From the NCBI RefSeq assembly GCF_025165795.1, contig NZ_JAJAGO010000002.1:515663-579662 (forward strand): a DNA stretch of 64,000 nucleotides, given 5' to 3'. This DNA comes from Streptomyces gossypii. GTDB taxonomy: Bacteria > Actinomycetota > Actinomycetes > Streptomycetales > Streptomycetaceae. Shown here in pieces: positions 7,913-16,870 of this stretch. The notes below the pieces were generated by a model. The model ran no database searches and had not been told where the DNA came from. It saw nothing but the letters and a program-made list of their open reading frames with translations. Both the position numbers and the translations under genes were made by a program. Each line of letters begins with the position of its first letter. Positions within the stretch are counted from its first letter, which is position 1.

Positions 7913-8845
7913 TCACTCGAAAGAGGTACCTGTCAGCAGCCGGTACGCCTCCGCGTACTTGGCGCGTGTCCGCTCCACCACCGGGCCGGGCAGCTCGGGC
8001 GGCGGCTTCCGGCCGCCGCGGTCCCAGCCCGACTCCGGCCCACCGAGCCAGTCGCGGACGTACTGCTTGTCGAAGGACGGCTGCGGACGGCCCGGCTCCC
8101 ACTGGTCCAGCGGCCAGAAGCGGGAGGAATCCGGAGTCAGCACCTCGTCGGCCAGCACCAGGCCGCCGCCCGGCTGGTCCGTGCCCGCGGGTGCCCCCTC
8201 CCCGTCGAGGCCGAACTCGAATTTCGTGTCCGCCAGAATGATGCCCCGTTCGCGGGCGATGCCGCGCGCCCGGCTGTAGACGGCGAGCGTCGTCTGACGC
8301 AGCAGCGCCGCCGTCTCCACCCCGGTCAGCCGGGCGACCTCCTCGTAACTGACGTTCTCGTCGTGCTCACCGACCTCCGCCTTGGTGGCCGGAGTGAAGA
8401 TCGGCGCGGGCAGTTCGGAGCCATCGGTAAGGCCCTCCGGCAGTGCGAGGCCGCACACCGTGCGGGTCGCCTCGTACTCCACCAGGCCCGAGCCGGCGAG
8501 GTAGCCGCGCGCCACGCACTCGACCGGGAGCATCCGCAGCTGCCTGCACACCGTCGTACGGCCCGCCCAGTCGGCCGGGGCGCCCTCGGGGACCTCGGTG
8601 GACAGGACATGGTGCGGCACCAGATCGGCGAGCTGCTCGAACCACCACAGCGACAACTGGGTCAGGATCCGGCCCTTGTCGGGAATCTCCGTCGGCAGCA
8701 CCCAGTCGTACGCGGAGATCCGGTCGCTGGCGACCATGACCAGCTCGCCCGCCTCGTTCTGGTACAGATCGCGCACCTTGCCGGTGTGCAGATGCACCAG
8801 GCCGGGCACCTGCACGGGCTCGGGCTTCTCGACGAATCCGGACAC
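7913..8845 (-). CDS. purC: SAICAR synthetase (phosphoribosylaminoimidazole-succinocarboxamide synthase)
   Basis: 310 residues from the GTG at 8845 (ribosome site GGGAGAG). It joins CAIR and aspartate with ATP hydrolysis to give SAICAR. Signature stretches are HTGKVRDLY (nucleotide binding), VASDRISAYDWVLPTEIPDKG, PVECVARGYLAGSG, and GIILADTKFEFGLD with LADEVLTPDSSRFWP at the active site. The length suits the larger actinobacterial/eukaryotic-type PurC, which has extra loops. It stands alone downstream of the dimethylformamidase-like gene on the same strand and is the only purine gene of this side of the cluster. Confidence 0.97.
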   Translation of the reverse strand: MSGFVEKPEPVQVPGLVHLHTGKVRDLYQNEAGELVMVASDRISAYDWVLPTEIPDKGRILTQLSLWWFEQLADLVPHHVLSTEVPEGAPADWAGRTTVCRQLRMLPVECVARGYLAGSGLVEYEATRTVCGLALPEGLTDGSELPAPIFTPATKAEVGEHDENVSYEEVARLTGVETAALLRQTTLAVYSRARGIARERGIILADTKFEFGLDGEGAPAGTDQPGGGLVLADEVLTPDSSRFWPLDQWEPGRPQPSFDKQYVRDWLGGPESGWDRGGRKPPPELPGPVVERTRAKYAEAYRLLTGTSFE

Positions 8846-8928
8846 AGGTCTCTCCCATCGGCACGCGGACTGGCCATTCTCCTGTACGCGGACGGCTTCC
8901 GCGCTCCAGGGGTCGGGGCGACAGCTTC

Positions 8929-10413
8929 TCAGTCCCGCTTGCAGATACGGTCCAGCAGATTGGCCGTGGCCCGCTGCACCCGCGCATCGGTGTGGCCGGG
9001 GCGGTCCAGTGCCGGGGACCAGGCGAAGGTGCCGGAGGCGAAGACCAGCGCGCCGCTGGGCGCCCGGTAGAGCGACGTCTCCTGGTGGCGCAGGGTGCCC
9101 GTGCGGTCGTGGTACGGGGAGTGCGCCAGCAGCATGCGCCCGCTGTGCTCCGGCAGCGGGGTGCGCGGGTAGTAGCGGTCCGCCTCGCCCGCGACCAGAC
9201 CGGGCAGCTCATCGCCCTCGGCTGCCCCGGTCGACTCCCACAGCCAGTGCTCGGCGTTCCGCACGACCAGCGGGTACGGCTCCGGGACCTGGCTCGCGTA
9301 CTGGATGCCCAGCAGCCGCTGCTCCGGATCCGACTGCTCCCGCCACAGCGCCGAGCGCCCCGGGCCCCTGCGCTTGCGGCAGCTCAGCAGCCGGTCCGGG
9401 TCGCCGCTGGGCAGCGCCTCCAGCTCGACCTGCCAGTACATGGAGTTGGCGGAGAGGAAGACCAGCGCGGTGCCGTCGTCCCTGGCCCGCTCGGCGGCGC
9501 GGCGCATCGGCACCGACCAGTACTCGTCGTGCCCCGGGAAGATCAGCCCCCGGTACCGGCTCGGATCGATCCGGCCCGCGTGCAGATCGCGGGTGTCGGC
9601 GTAGGCGAGGTCGTAACCGTAGCGTTCGGCCCAGCGGATGAAGTCGTAGGCGTGCCCGACGTGGAGGGGGAGCCCGGCGCCCGCGTACGGACGGTCGAAG
9701 GAGACCGTGACCGCCGCCTGCTCCTCGCCGAGCAACCGGCCCGAACCTCCCCAGGCGTGATAGAGGCTGGCGCCCGTACGGCCGTCCTCGGGGAAGAGGT
9801 TGTACGCCTGCCAGGTGATGTCGGGCATCAGCAGGAGCAGGTCCGCGGGCTCGGGGTCGCGGATGGTGAAGGGGATGTGCGAACGGTGCCCGTCCGCCGT
9901 GGTGAGCACGGCGACATGTGCACCCGTCGACCAGTAGTCCGGGATCTGCAGGCGCCAGGAGAGCCACCAGTGGTGGCAGGAGACCGTGCGGTCGGCGGCC
10001 AGCGGCTCGGGCTGCACGATGCCGGAGAGCCGGGGGCTGGTGCCGATCTTGGCGGCGCCCTCGCCGCCGTAGTGGCCGATCCGGTAGATGTCGACGCTGA
10101 AGGGCTGGGGCGGATTCACCGTGATCCGGAAGTCGATCGACTCACCGGGGCTGACACCGCCGTCACCGGAGGCGAAACCCTTGATCTGGCAGGCGACGTC
10201 ATCGGCGTTACGCGGGCCGTTTATGTGCCCGGTGCTGTGGCCGGCGGTGGCGGACGTGCCGTCGCGCAGCCCCACGTACCAGGGGATCATCTGGCCGTTC
10301 TCGAAATACTGCTCGCTCCCGCGCAGCCAGGGCAGCGGGCCCTGACCGAAGGGATCCGAGACGGCGTGGGCCAACGCCCCCGATTCCCAGCGCCCCATCT
10401 GTTCGGTCACCAT
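8929..10413 (-). CDS. N,N-dimethylformamidase large-subunit-like protein
   Basis: 494 residues from the ATG at 10413, where GGGGAG lies 7 nt upstream; an in-frame GTG at 10431 is less likely. It starts with an immunoglobulin-like beta region (VSPGESIDFRITVNPPQPFSVDIYRIGHYGG) followed by a Rossmann-like half with LLLMPDITWQAYNLFPEDG, YDFIRWAERYGYDLAYADTRDLH and the conserved GLIFPGHDEYWSVPMRRAAE. This matches the C-terminal domain family of bacterial DMFase beta subunits, whose known members hydrolyse formamides, and which is common in actinobacteria as proteins of unknown substrate. No small-subunit gene is adjacent, so activity on dimethylformamide is doubtful. Confidence 0.75.
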   Translation of the reverse strand: MVTEQMGRWESGALAHAVSDPFGQGPLPWLRGSEQYFENGQMIPWYVGLRDGTSATAGHSTGHINGPRNADDVACQIKGFASGDGGVSPGESIDFRITVNPPQPFSVDIYRIGHYGGEGAAKIGTSPRLSGIVQPEPLAADRTVSCHHWWLSWRLQIPDYWSTGAHVAVLTTADGHRSHIPFTIRDPEPADLLLLMPDITWQAYNLFPEDGRTGASLYHAWGGSGRLLGEEQAAVTVSFDRPYAGAGLPLHVGHAYDFIRWAERYGYDLAYADTRDLHAGRIDPSRYRGLIFPGHDEYWSVPMRRAAERARDDGTALVFLSANSMYWQVELEALPSGDPDRLLSCRKRRGPGRSALWREQSDPEQRLLGIQYASQVPEPYPLVVRNAEHWLWESTGAAEGDELPGLVAGEADRYYPRTPLPEHSGRMLLAHSPYHDRTGTLRHQETSLYRAPSGALVFASGTFAWSPALDRPGHTDARVQRATANLLDRICKRD

Positions 10414-10683
10414 GTCCGACTCCCCTCGCACACGTCCCCCGTACTCACTGCGCCCAGCACATCACATAAAGCGAGCACGCTGTCCTTATTCGTCGCGAAA
10501 TGGTTGAAGTAGTTACCTCTTACGAGGTGTCTCGGCGTGTACAGCGGGTGCGCAGCAGGGAGAGTGTGTGTACGCGCACGGGTCCGGGGGCGCGCGGGCG
10601 TGCCCCCGGCGAGGCGCGTGCCGGACGAGACGTGCGCCGGAGAGGTGCGCGCCGGAGAGGTGCGCCGGACGGGGAGGTCCCCG

Positions 10684-12474
10684 TCAGACCAGCCGCACCG
10701 GCTTGTCGGCCCGCACGCCCACGGTTGCCAGCCATCCCCGCAGCGGCCCCGGGTCGCCGTCCTCGACGAGGGCCAGCACCGGACGCGTCAGATCGGCCGC
10801 ACGCTCGCCGCCGAGCAGCAGCGCGGGGCCGTCCAGCCAGTCGAGCCCGGGCGCCGCGCCCATGGTGTCGACCGCGGCACAGCAGACGGCCGCGGTGACA
10901 TGCTCCGCCAGCAGCTCACGGCCGGTGCGCGGCGGCCGGAGCGGCAGCCCCATGGGCGACGGCGGCCCGACGGCCCCCGCGTGCGGCCCGCCGCCTGGGT
11001 CGGCGGCCGGGCCATCGGCAGCGCGCGCCAGCTCCTCCCGGGCCACGGCGGCACTGATCCGTGCCCCGATCGCCTCCCCACCGTCACCCGCCAGCCGCTC
11101 GATCACCCGCGCCAGCGTCGCGTCGTACGGCAGCCCGCACTCACGCGCCTGCCCGCCCGCTCTGCCCGCGCCCGCCGCGCCTGCCGCCCCCGCCGGGGCC
11201 TCCGTCGCGTCGAGGGCCTCGAAGAGGCGGGACGTCTCCATGCGCCAGATGCGGTCGACGACCTCCTCCGGATAGTCCGCCCAGTCCACCGGTGCCCAGT
11301 CCGCGTCCGGCCGGGTCGGCTCGCCGTGGAAGAGGCGGGCCGCCAGAAGGGAGATCGCCGTGTCGACCGCGCCCGGCTCTTCGAGGAGGTCGCAGGCGGG
11401 CCGCTCGCCGAGCCGGGAGGCGAAGCCCTCGGCCAGCCGGTCCCGCCGGGAAAGCTCGGTCAGCGCCGAAACCACCCCGGCGTTCAGACGGCCCGGCCAG
11501 CGCCCGGTGCGCCAGGCAGGCAGCGCGACTCGGGTCAGCAGCCGGTCCCAGCCCGCGTACGCGAGGCCGACCTGCTCCTGCGCCGTCGTCCGCAGGCCGC
11601 GGTCGACGGTCTTCGCGCGGTCCGCCGCCGCCGCGGCGACCCCGCGCTCCATCTCGGCGGTGTGCGGCCCGCAGGAGCGGAGCATCGATCTCGCCACCCA
11701 GCCCACGAAGCGCAGCCCCGCCCGCCGCAGCGGCCCGAGCACCCAGCCGCCCTCGGCCGTACCGCCGCCCGCCGAGCCTCCTTCTGCCGGACTGCGCCCT
11801 GCCGGACCGCCCCCTGCCGGACTGCCTCCCGCCGCCGCGCGGGTGCGGTCCGCGAGGGCCACCGCGGCGTCGAGGCCGCGCACGCATCTGCGGGCAGCCG
11901 CTATGTCCGGATGCGCGGACGGCCCCGTACCGGCGACCACCGGGGCGAGCAGCGAGCGCAGCTCCGCGACCCGCATCCACCACAGGAACGGTGAGCCGAT
12001 CACGAGAACCGGCGCCTCGGCCGCCGCCTGCCCCGCGCCCCCGCGCCGGGCGCCGCCCGCCCGCTGATGGGCGGGGTGGGTGCGGTCCTCCAGCCAGCTG
12101 TCGCAGTCCGGGGTGAGCGCTATCGAGGACGGAACCGGCACCTCCAGACGCCGTGCGAGATCACGCACCAGCGCATAGAGATCGGGCGCGGAGGCTTCCT
12201 CCACGGGGATCGTCGGAGTGAGCGCGGGCTGCGCGCGGGCGATCACCGCCGCGACGCCCGAGGCCACCGCGAGGGCCACCACGGCGACCCCCGTCACCGC
12301 CCATCGCACGCCGTCCCACCCGCTGCCGATCCGGCCCGTGAGGCTGGCGGCATGCAGCACGATGGCCACCGCGGCCGGCAGCAGCGCGACACTCAGCGCC
12401 GCGCTGCGGATGCGCAGGACGGCGAGGGCGTGGCCGCGTGCCGAGAGGGCGCCTGCCTGCCGGCTTTTCCGCAC
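10684..12474 (-). CDS. Membrane protein related to M48 peptidases but without the zinc motif
   Basis: 596 residues from a GTG at 12474. Two membrane helices lie at about 22-45 and 57-80. Then comes DLYALVRDLARRLEVPVPSSIALTPDCDSWLE and VLVIGSPFLWWMRVAELRSLLAPVVAG. In M48 metallopeptidases the equivalent segment ends in the helix ELRALLAHELGH, carrying HExxH; here it reads ELRSLLAPVVAG, so the catalytic His and Glu are gone. A Gly/Pro-rich insertion follows (about 210-240), then a long helical region. It is probably a non-catalytic relative. The relationship is inferred from the flanking pattern only. Confidence 0.55.
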   Translation of the reverse strand: MRKSRQAGALSARGHALAVLRIRSAALSVALLPAAVAIVLHAASLTGRIGSGWDGVRWAVTGVAVVALAVASGVAAVIARAQPALTPTIPVEEASAPDLYALVRDLARRLEVPVPSSIALTPDCDSWLEDRTHPAHQRAGGARRGGAGQAAAEAPVLVIGSPFLWWMRVAELRSLLAPVVAGTGPSAHPDIAAARRCVRGLDAAVALADRTRAAAGGSPAGGGPAGRSPAEGGSAGGGTAEGGWVLGPLRRAGLRFVGWVARSMLRSCGPHTAEMERGVAAAAADRAKTVDRGLRTTAQEQVGLAYAGWDRLLTRVALPAWRTGRWPGRLNAGVVSALTELSRRDRLAEGFASRLGERPACDLLEEPGAVDTAISLLAARLFHGEPTRPDADWAPVDWADYPEEVVDRIWRMETSRLFEALDATEAPAGAAGAAGAGRAGGQARECGLPYDATLARVIERLAGDGGEAIGARISAAVAREELARAADGPAADPGGGPHAGAVGPPSPMGLPLRPPRTGRELLAEHVTAAVCCAAVDTMGAAPGLDWLDGPALLLGGERAADLTRPVLALVEDGDPGPLRGWLATVGVRADKPVRLV

Positions 12475-12727
12475 GAACTGCTCACCCCCAAGACAAGCCC
12501 TGAGACCGCGAGGTACCCCCTCACTGTGGCACCGCGCACTGACAACGCAACGTGCGGCGGGCCAGTCGGTGGACCGACCCTCCAGAAGCTCGACGCGGCT
12601 TGCCCGGCACCCTAGTTGGGGCTGTGCGGGTCCGTCAGCCGGACGGCGGGGTGGTCACTCGATGGAATGGCTTTGGGGAGAGATGCTGCGCGCGGGCGGG
12701 CTCGGGTGCGTACGCGGGCCGAGTGAT

Positions 12728-12796
12728 GATCTTGGTCAGTTGACGCCATGACCACCATCCGAAGGTGGAAGCGGCCTTTCCGTCGACCGATGAAGA

Positions 12797-12798
<2 letters not shown>
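12728..12798. repeat. 71-bp palindromic repeat element, copy A
   Basis: A 71-bp imperfect inverted repeat whose arms begin GATCTTGGTCAGTTGACG and end CGTCGACCGATGAAGATC. The same structure, also exactly 71 bp and about 75 percent identical, occurs at 37141-37211. Its right end overlaps the purD stop codon. The rest of the 322-bp gap from 12475 to 12796 shows no gene. Confidence 0.75.
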
Positions 12799-14071
<1,273 letters not shown>

Positions 14072-14117
14072 GGGTGCAGCCTAACTTCCGGTGGCGACGG
14101 ACTTCCCGGCCGTCCGG

Positions 14118-14535
14118 TCACCGGACGCTTCTCCGCCTCGCGGCTGCACGCACCCGCAGCCGCCGGTACCGCCCTCCGGCGAAGCTCAGCGTCTCGGCCA
14201 CGGCCGCGGGCGGCTCGTACAGCCCGCCCACATCCGCGCCGTCTCCGGCACCGTCAGCCAGCTCGGACGGGAAGCCGCCCTCCTGAAGCATCACCCCGGT
14301 ACGCCGGCGCAGTGCGGCGCGTCGCGCGTACGGGTCGAGGCCGAGCACGCGTACCCGCCCGCCGCTTGGTGCGTCCAGGCCCTCCAGCAGTTCGACCGAG
14401 GAGGTCTTGCCCGCGCCGTCGGCCCCCAGCAGTGCGAAGATTTCTTCCTCCGGCGCGGTGCAGGACACACCACGGACCGCTTCGAAATCCCTCCGCGTGG
14501 CTCCGCCTCGGGTCTTCGACTTCGATCGCATCCAT
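14118..14535 (-). pseudogene. Frameshifted, truncated ABC-transporter ATPase remnant
   Basis: One minus frame starts MDAIEVEDPRRSHAEGF, the usual beginning of a DrrA-like ABC ATPase. After this point similarity jumps to the next frame (DFEAVRGVSCTAPEEEIFALLGADGAGKTSSVELLEGLDAPSGGRVRVLGLDPYARRAALRRRTGVMLQEGGFPSELADG). The Walker A GADGAGKT and the Q-loop region are intact, but then the reading decays (VAETLSFAGGRYRRLRV). The signature motif, Walker B and all downstream parts are missing. A single-base shift near 14480 and loss of the 3' half mark this as a dead gene. No permease gene is adjacent. Confidence 0.8.
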
Positions 14536-14660
14536 ACGACCAGACTTCCGGCCCGCCGGGCGTGCGGGCAGTGCGAGCTGTCACCGGCAAAAATGACACA
14601 CGCCATGTGCACGTGGACGGCGGGCGGTACATGGTCAGGTCATGCTGGCATGGACACAAC

Positions 14661-14695
14661 GAAGAAGGCCCGGTCGAATCGACCGGACCCTCTTC
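14661..14695 (-). terminator. Terminator of the tRNA-Gly unit
   Basis: Read on the minus strand, a GTCCGGTCGA/TCGACCGG stem followed by TTCTTC lies just after the 3' end of tRNA-Gly(GCC). Confidence 0.6.
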
Positions 14696-14703
14696 ATACA
14701 TGG

Positions 14704-14776
14704 AGCGGACGACGAGGTTCGAACTCGCGACCTCAACCTTGGCAAGGTTGCGCTCTACCAGCTGAGCTACGTCCGC
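14704..14776 (-). tRNA. tRNA-Gly (anticodon GCC)
   Basis: The minus strand folds as a full cloverleaf: acceptor GCGGACG with CGTCCGC, D arm GCTCAGCTGGTAGAGC, anticodon loop TTGCCAA, and T arm with GTTCGAACC. The CCA end is encoded (14701-14703). Confidence 0.96.
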
Positions 14777-14850
14777 ATGCCTCCACCCGGCTTTCACCGA
14801 GTGGTGCGACAGCTACTCTACCTGATCCTGAGGACCGGTCGAGCAGATGG

Positions 14851-14922
14851 AGCGGGTGACAGGGATTGCACACTGCGCCTCCCCCTTGGAAAGGGGGCGC
14901 TCTACTACTGAGCTACACCCGC
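14851..14922 (-). tRNA. tRNA-Gly (anticodon TCC)
   Basis: A cloverleaf on the minus strand with acceptor GCGGGTG/CACCCGC, anticodon stem CCCCC/GGGGG around TTTCCAA, and T loop TGCAATCC. CCA is encoded at 14848-14850. It is the second glycine isoacceptor in tandem with the GCC gene. Confidence 0.94.
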
Positions 14923-15090
14923 ACGCTTCCTTCAGAGTCTCCCTTGCGGGTTTCCCTTGCGGCGTGAGCCAAACTCTAGCCGATAGCTGGGGGGTGATGG
15001 CAAGTTGGCTCCCGATCCCACCTGACCGGCCGATTCGGCGGCCCGCTCCGGCCGCCCCGGCCGCGCGGCGTACGCGCCCCCGCGACCGGA

Positions 15091-15121
15091 GGCTGTGGCA
15101 GGGCCGTGCCCTGCCACAGCC
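15091..15121 (-). terminator. Perfect 14-bp hairpin after lsr2
   Basis: GGCTGTGGCAGGGC and its exact complement are separated by only CGT. It lies 46 nt past the lsr2 stop codon and has no T run. Confidence 0.75.
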
Positions 15122-15166
15122 GCCACCCGAGGGCGGCGGCTGCGGCGGGCCGGGACCACCCGCGGT

Positions 15167-15484
15167 TCAGCGCGCGGAGTTGAACGCCTCGTAGACCTTC
15201 TTCGGGATACGCCCGCGCGGCGGCACCCTGAAACCGTTGGACTCGGCCCACGCGCGCACGGCGCGCGGGTCCGGTGCGACCGACGTGCGGTGATAGGTCT
15301 TGCCCGACTTCGACCGCTTGCGACCGGCCTCCACAAAAGGTTCCAATGCTCCCCGGAGTTTCTTCGCGTTCGCCGTACTGAGGTCGATCTCGTACGACCG
15401 GCCGTCCAACCCGAATGCGATCGTCTCCGTCGCGTCCCCGCCGTCGATGTCGTCGGAGAGTGAGACCACTACGCGCTGCGCCAC
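15167..15484 (-). CDS. lsr2: Lsr2-family nucleoid-associated protein
   Basis: 105 residues from the GTG at 15484 (VAQRVVVSLSDDIDGG), which has AAGGG about 9 nt upstream. Residues 1-60 form the dimerisation domain (TETIAFGLDGRSYEIDLSTANAKKLRGALEPFVEAGR). The C-terminal domain has the AT-hook-like loop PRAVRAWAESNGFRVPPRGRIPKKVYEAFNSA, where the central RGR enters the minor groove of AT-rich DNA. Lsr2 silences horizontally acquired AT-rich genes. Streptomyces usually have two paralogues; which one this is cannot be decided here, though position next to the purSQL genes fits the second copy (LsrL-like). Strong hairpin downstream. Confidence 0.93.
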   Translation of the reverse strand: MAQRVVVSLSDDIDGGDATETIAFGLDGRSYEIDLSTANAKKLRGALEPFVEAGRKRSKSGKTYHRTSVAPDPRAVRAWAESNGFRVPPRGRIPKKVYEAFNSAR

Positions 15485-15848
15485 GGATATCGGCCCTTCG
15501 GTATGGATCGCCCTGCGGGTTACCCGCCCGCGCCATGGTGACGTGGAAATATGGCGATCCGGGTGATGAGGATCAATGACATTTCTTTTGTACAGAGAGG
15601 GCAACGCTTTGCCAAGTCAAGCTATTCTAGCCCGCTCATCTTCTCGCGTCCCAAGCCGCAATCGGGACGATACTTTTTTCGCTGCCGTTTTCCCAGAGTC
15701 CGGTGCCTACGATATGTGACCGTGACGATATCTACCCGCGTAGATCCACTGGCCGGGTAGGCTGGCGACCGGAGCAGGAAGCTTCCCCGGGCTTGTCCGG
15801 TCAGTGGCCGGCAAGCCCCACCAGCACCCCACCTCACCGGGAGTACCC
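15485..15848. promoter_or_regulatory. Divergent lsr2/purS intergenic region with a pre-purS hairpin
   Basis: This 364-bp gap is noticeably AT-richer than its surroundings, especially about 15550-15730, which suits promoters for both lsr2 and purS. On the minus strand TTGACT (15620-15615) is a possible -35 box, but no -10 box at normal spacing is convincing. Just before purS, GGGCTTG/CAAGCCC with an inner CCGG/CCGG (15789-15818, loop TCAGTGG) forms a stable hairpin that could attenuate purSQL. No purine riboswitch core was recognised. Confidence 0.45.
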
Positions 15849-16184
15849 GTGGCTCGCGTCGTAGTCGACGTCATGCTGAAGCCGGAGATCCTCGACCCGC
15901 AGGGGCAGGCGGTGCAGCGCGCACTGCCCCGCCTGGGCTTCGAAGGCATCGCCGATGTCCGCCAGGGCAAGCGCTTCGAGCTCGAAGTGGAAGGGCCCGT
16001 CGACGACGCCCTTCTCGTCCGTGTCCGGGAGATGGCGGAGACCTTCCTCGCCAACACCGTGATCGAGGACTACACCGTCCGTCTGGAGACCGCGTCCGGG
16101 GCGGAGGCGGCCGTCTCGGGCAGCACCGGAGCCGGCGCAGCGGGCTCCGGAGCCGCGTCCGAGGGTGCGGGAGCCACGGCGTGA
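15849..16184 (+). CDS. purS: FGAM synthase subunit PurS
   Basis: 111 residues from the GTG at 15849 ([31 protein letters not shown]), with GGGAG 5 nt before. PurS is the small dimeric bridge that lets PurQ pass ammonia to PurL. The core of about 80 residues ([38 protein letters not shown]) is complete. The last 30 residues are an Ala/Gly/Ser-rich tail absent from most PurS proteins. The stop overlaps the GTG of purQ. Confidence 0.96.
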   Translation: MARVVVDVMLKPEILDPQGQAVQRALPRLGFEGIADVRQGKRFELEVEGPVDDALLVRVREMAETFLANTVIEDYTVRLETASGAEAAVSGSTGAGAAGSGAASEGAGATA

Positions 16185-16870
16185 GCGGGGGCCTCGGCCG
16201 CATCGGGGTCGTCACCTTCCCCGGGTCGCTGGACGACCGGGACGCCCGGCGCGCCATCAGCCTCGCGGGCGGTGAGCCCGTCGCGCTCTGGCACCGGGAC
16301 AAGAGCCTGCATGATGTGGACGCCGTGGTTCTGCCCGGCGGATTCTCCTACGGCGACTATCTGCGCTGCGGCGCGATCGCCCGCTTCTCCCCGGTCATGG
16401 AGACACTGATCGAACAAGCGCGCGCGGGAATGCCGGTCCTCGGCATCTGCAACGGCTTCCAGGTGCTGTGCGAATCGCATCTGCTGCCGGGCGCGCTGAC
16501 CCGCAACGACCATCTGCACTTCCTCTGCCGCGATCAGCGAATGAGTGTCGAGAACGTCAACACCGCCTGGACGAGGGATTACCAGCCGGGGCAGGAGATC
16601 ACTGTCCCGCTGAAGAACGGCGAGGGCGGTTATGTCGCCGACACGCGCACCCTCGACGCGCTGGAGGCCGAAGGCCGGGTCGTCTTCCGTTATGCCGGTC
16701 CGAACCCGAACGGCTCGTACCGTGGCATCGCCGGAATCAGCAACGAGGCCGGGAACGTGGTCGGCCTCATGCCGCACCCCGAGCACGCGGTCGAGGCCCT
16801 GACCGGCCCGACGACCGACGGTCTCGGATTCTTCACCTCGGTACTCAAGACCCTGGTCGTCTCATCGTGA
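16181..16870 (+). CDS. purQ: FGAM synthase glutaminase subunit PurQ
   Basis: 229 residues from the GTG that overlaps the purS stop. It is a class-I glutamine amidotransferase: [35 protein letters not shown] (oxyanion strand), the nucleophile Cys in [13 protein letters not shown], and the His/Glu pair in [11 protein letters not shown]. It supplies ammonia to PurL. In the order purS-purQ-purL it is the middle gene of a tightly overlapped operon. Confidence 0.97.
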   Translation: MSGGLGRIGVVTFPGSLDDRDARRAISLAGGEPVALWHRDKSLHDVDAVVLPGGFSYGDYLRCGAIARFSPVMETLIEQARAGMPVLGICNGFQVLCESHLLPGALTRNDHLHFLCRDQRMSVENVNTAWTRDYQPGQEITVPLKNGEGGYVADTRTLDALEAEGRVVFRYAGPNPNGSYRGIAGISNEAGNVVGLMPHPEHAVEALTGPTTDGLGFFTSVLKTLVVSS

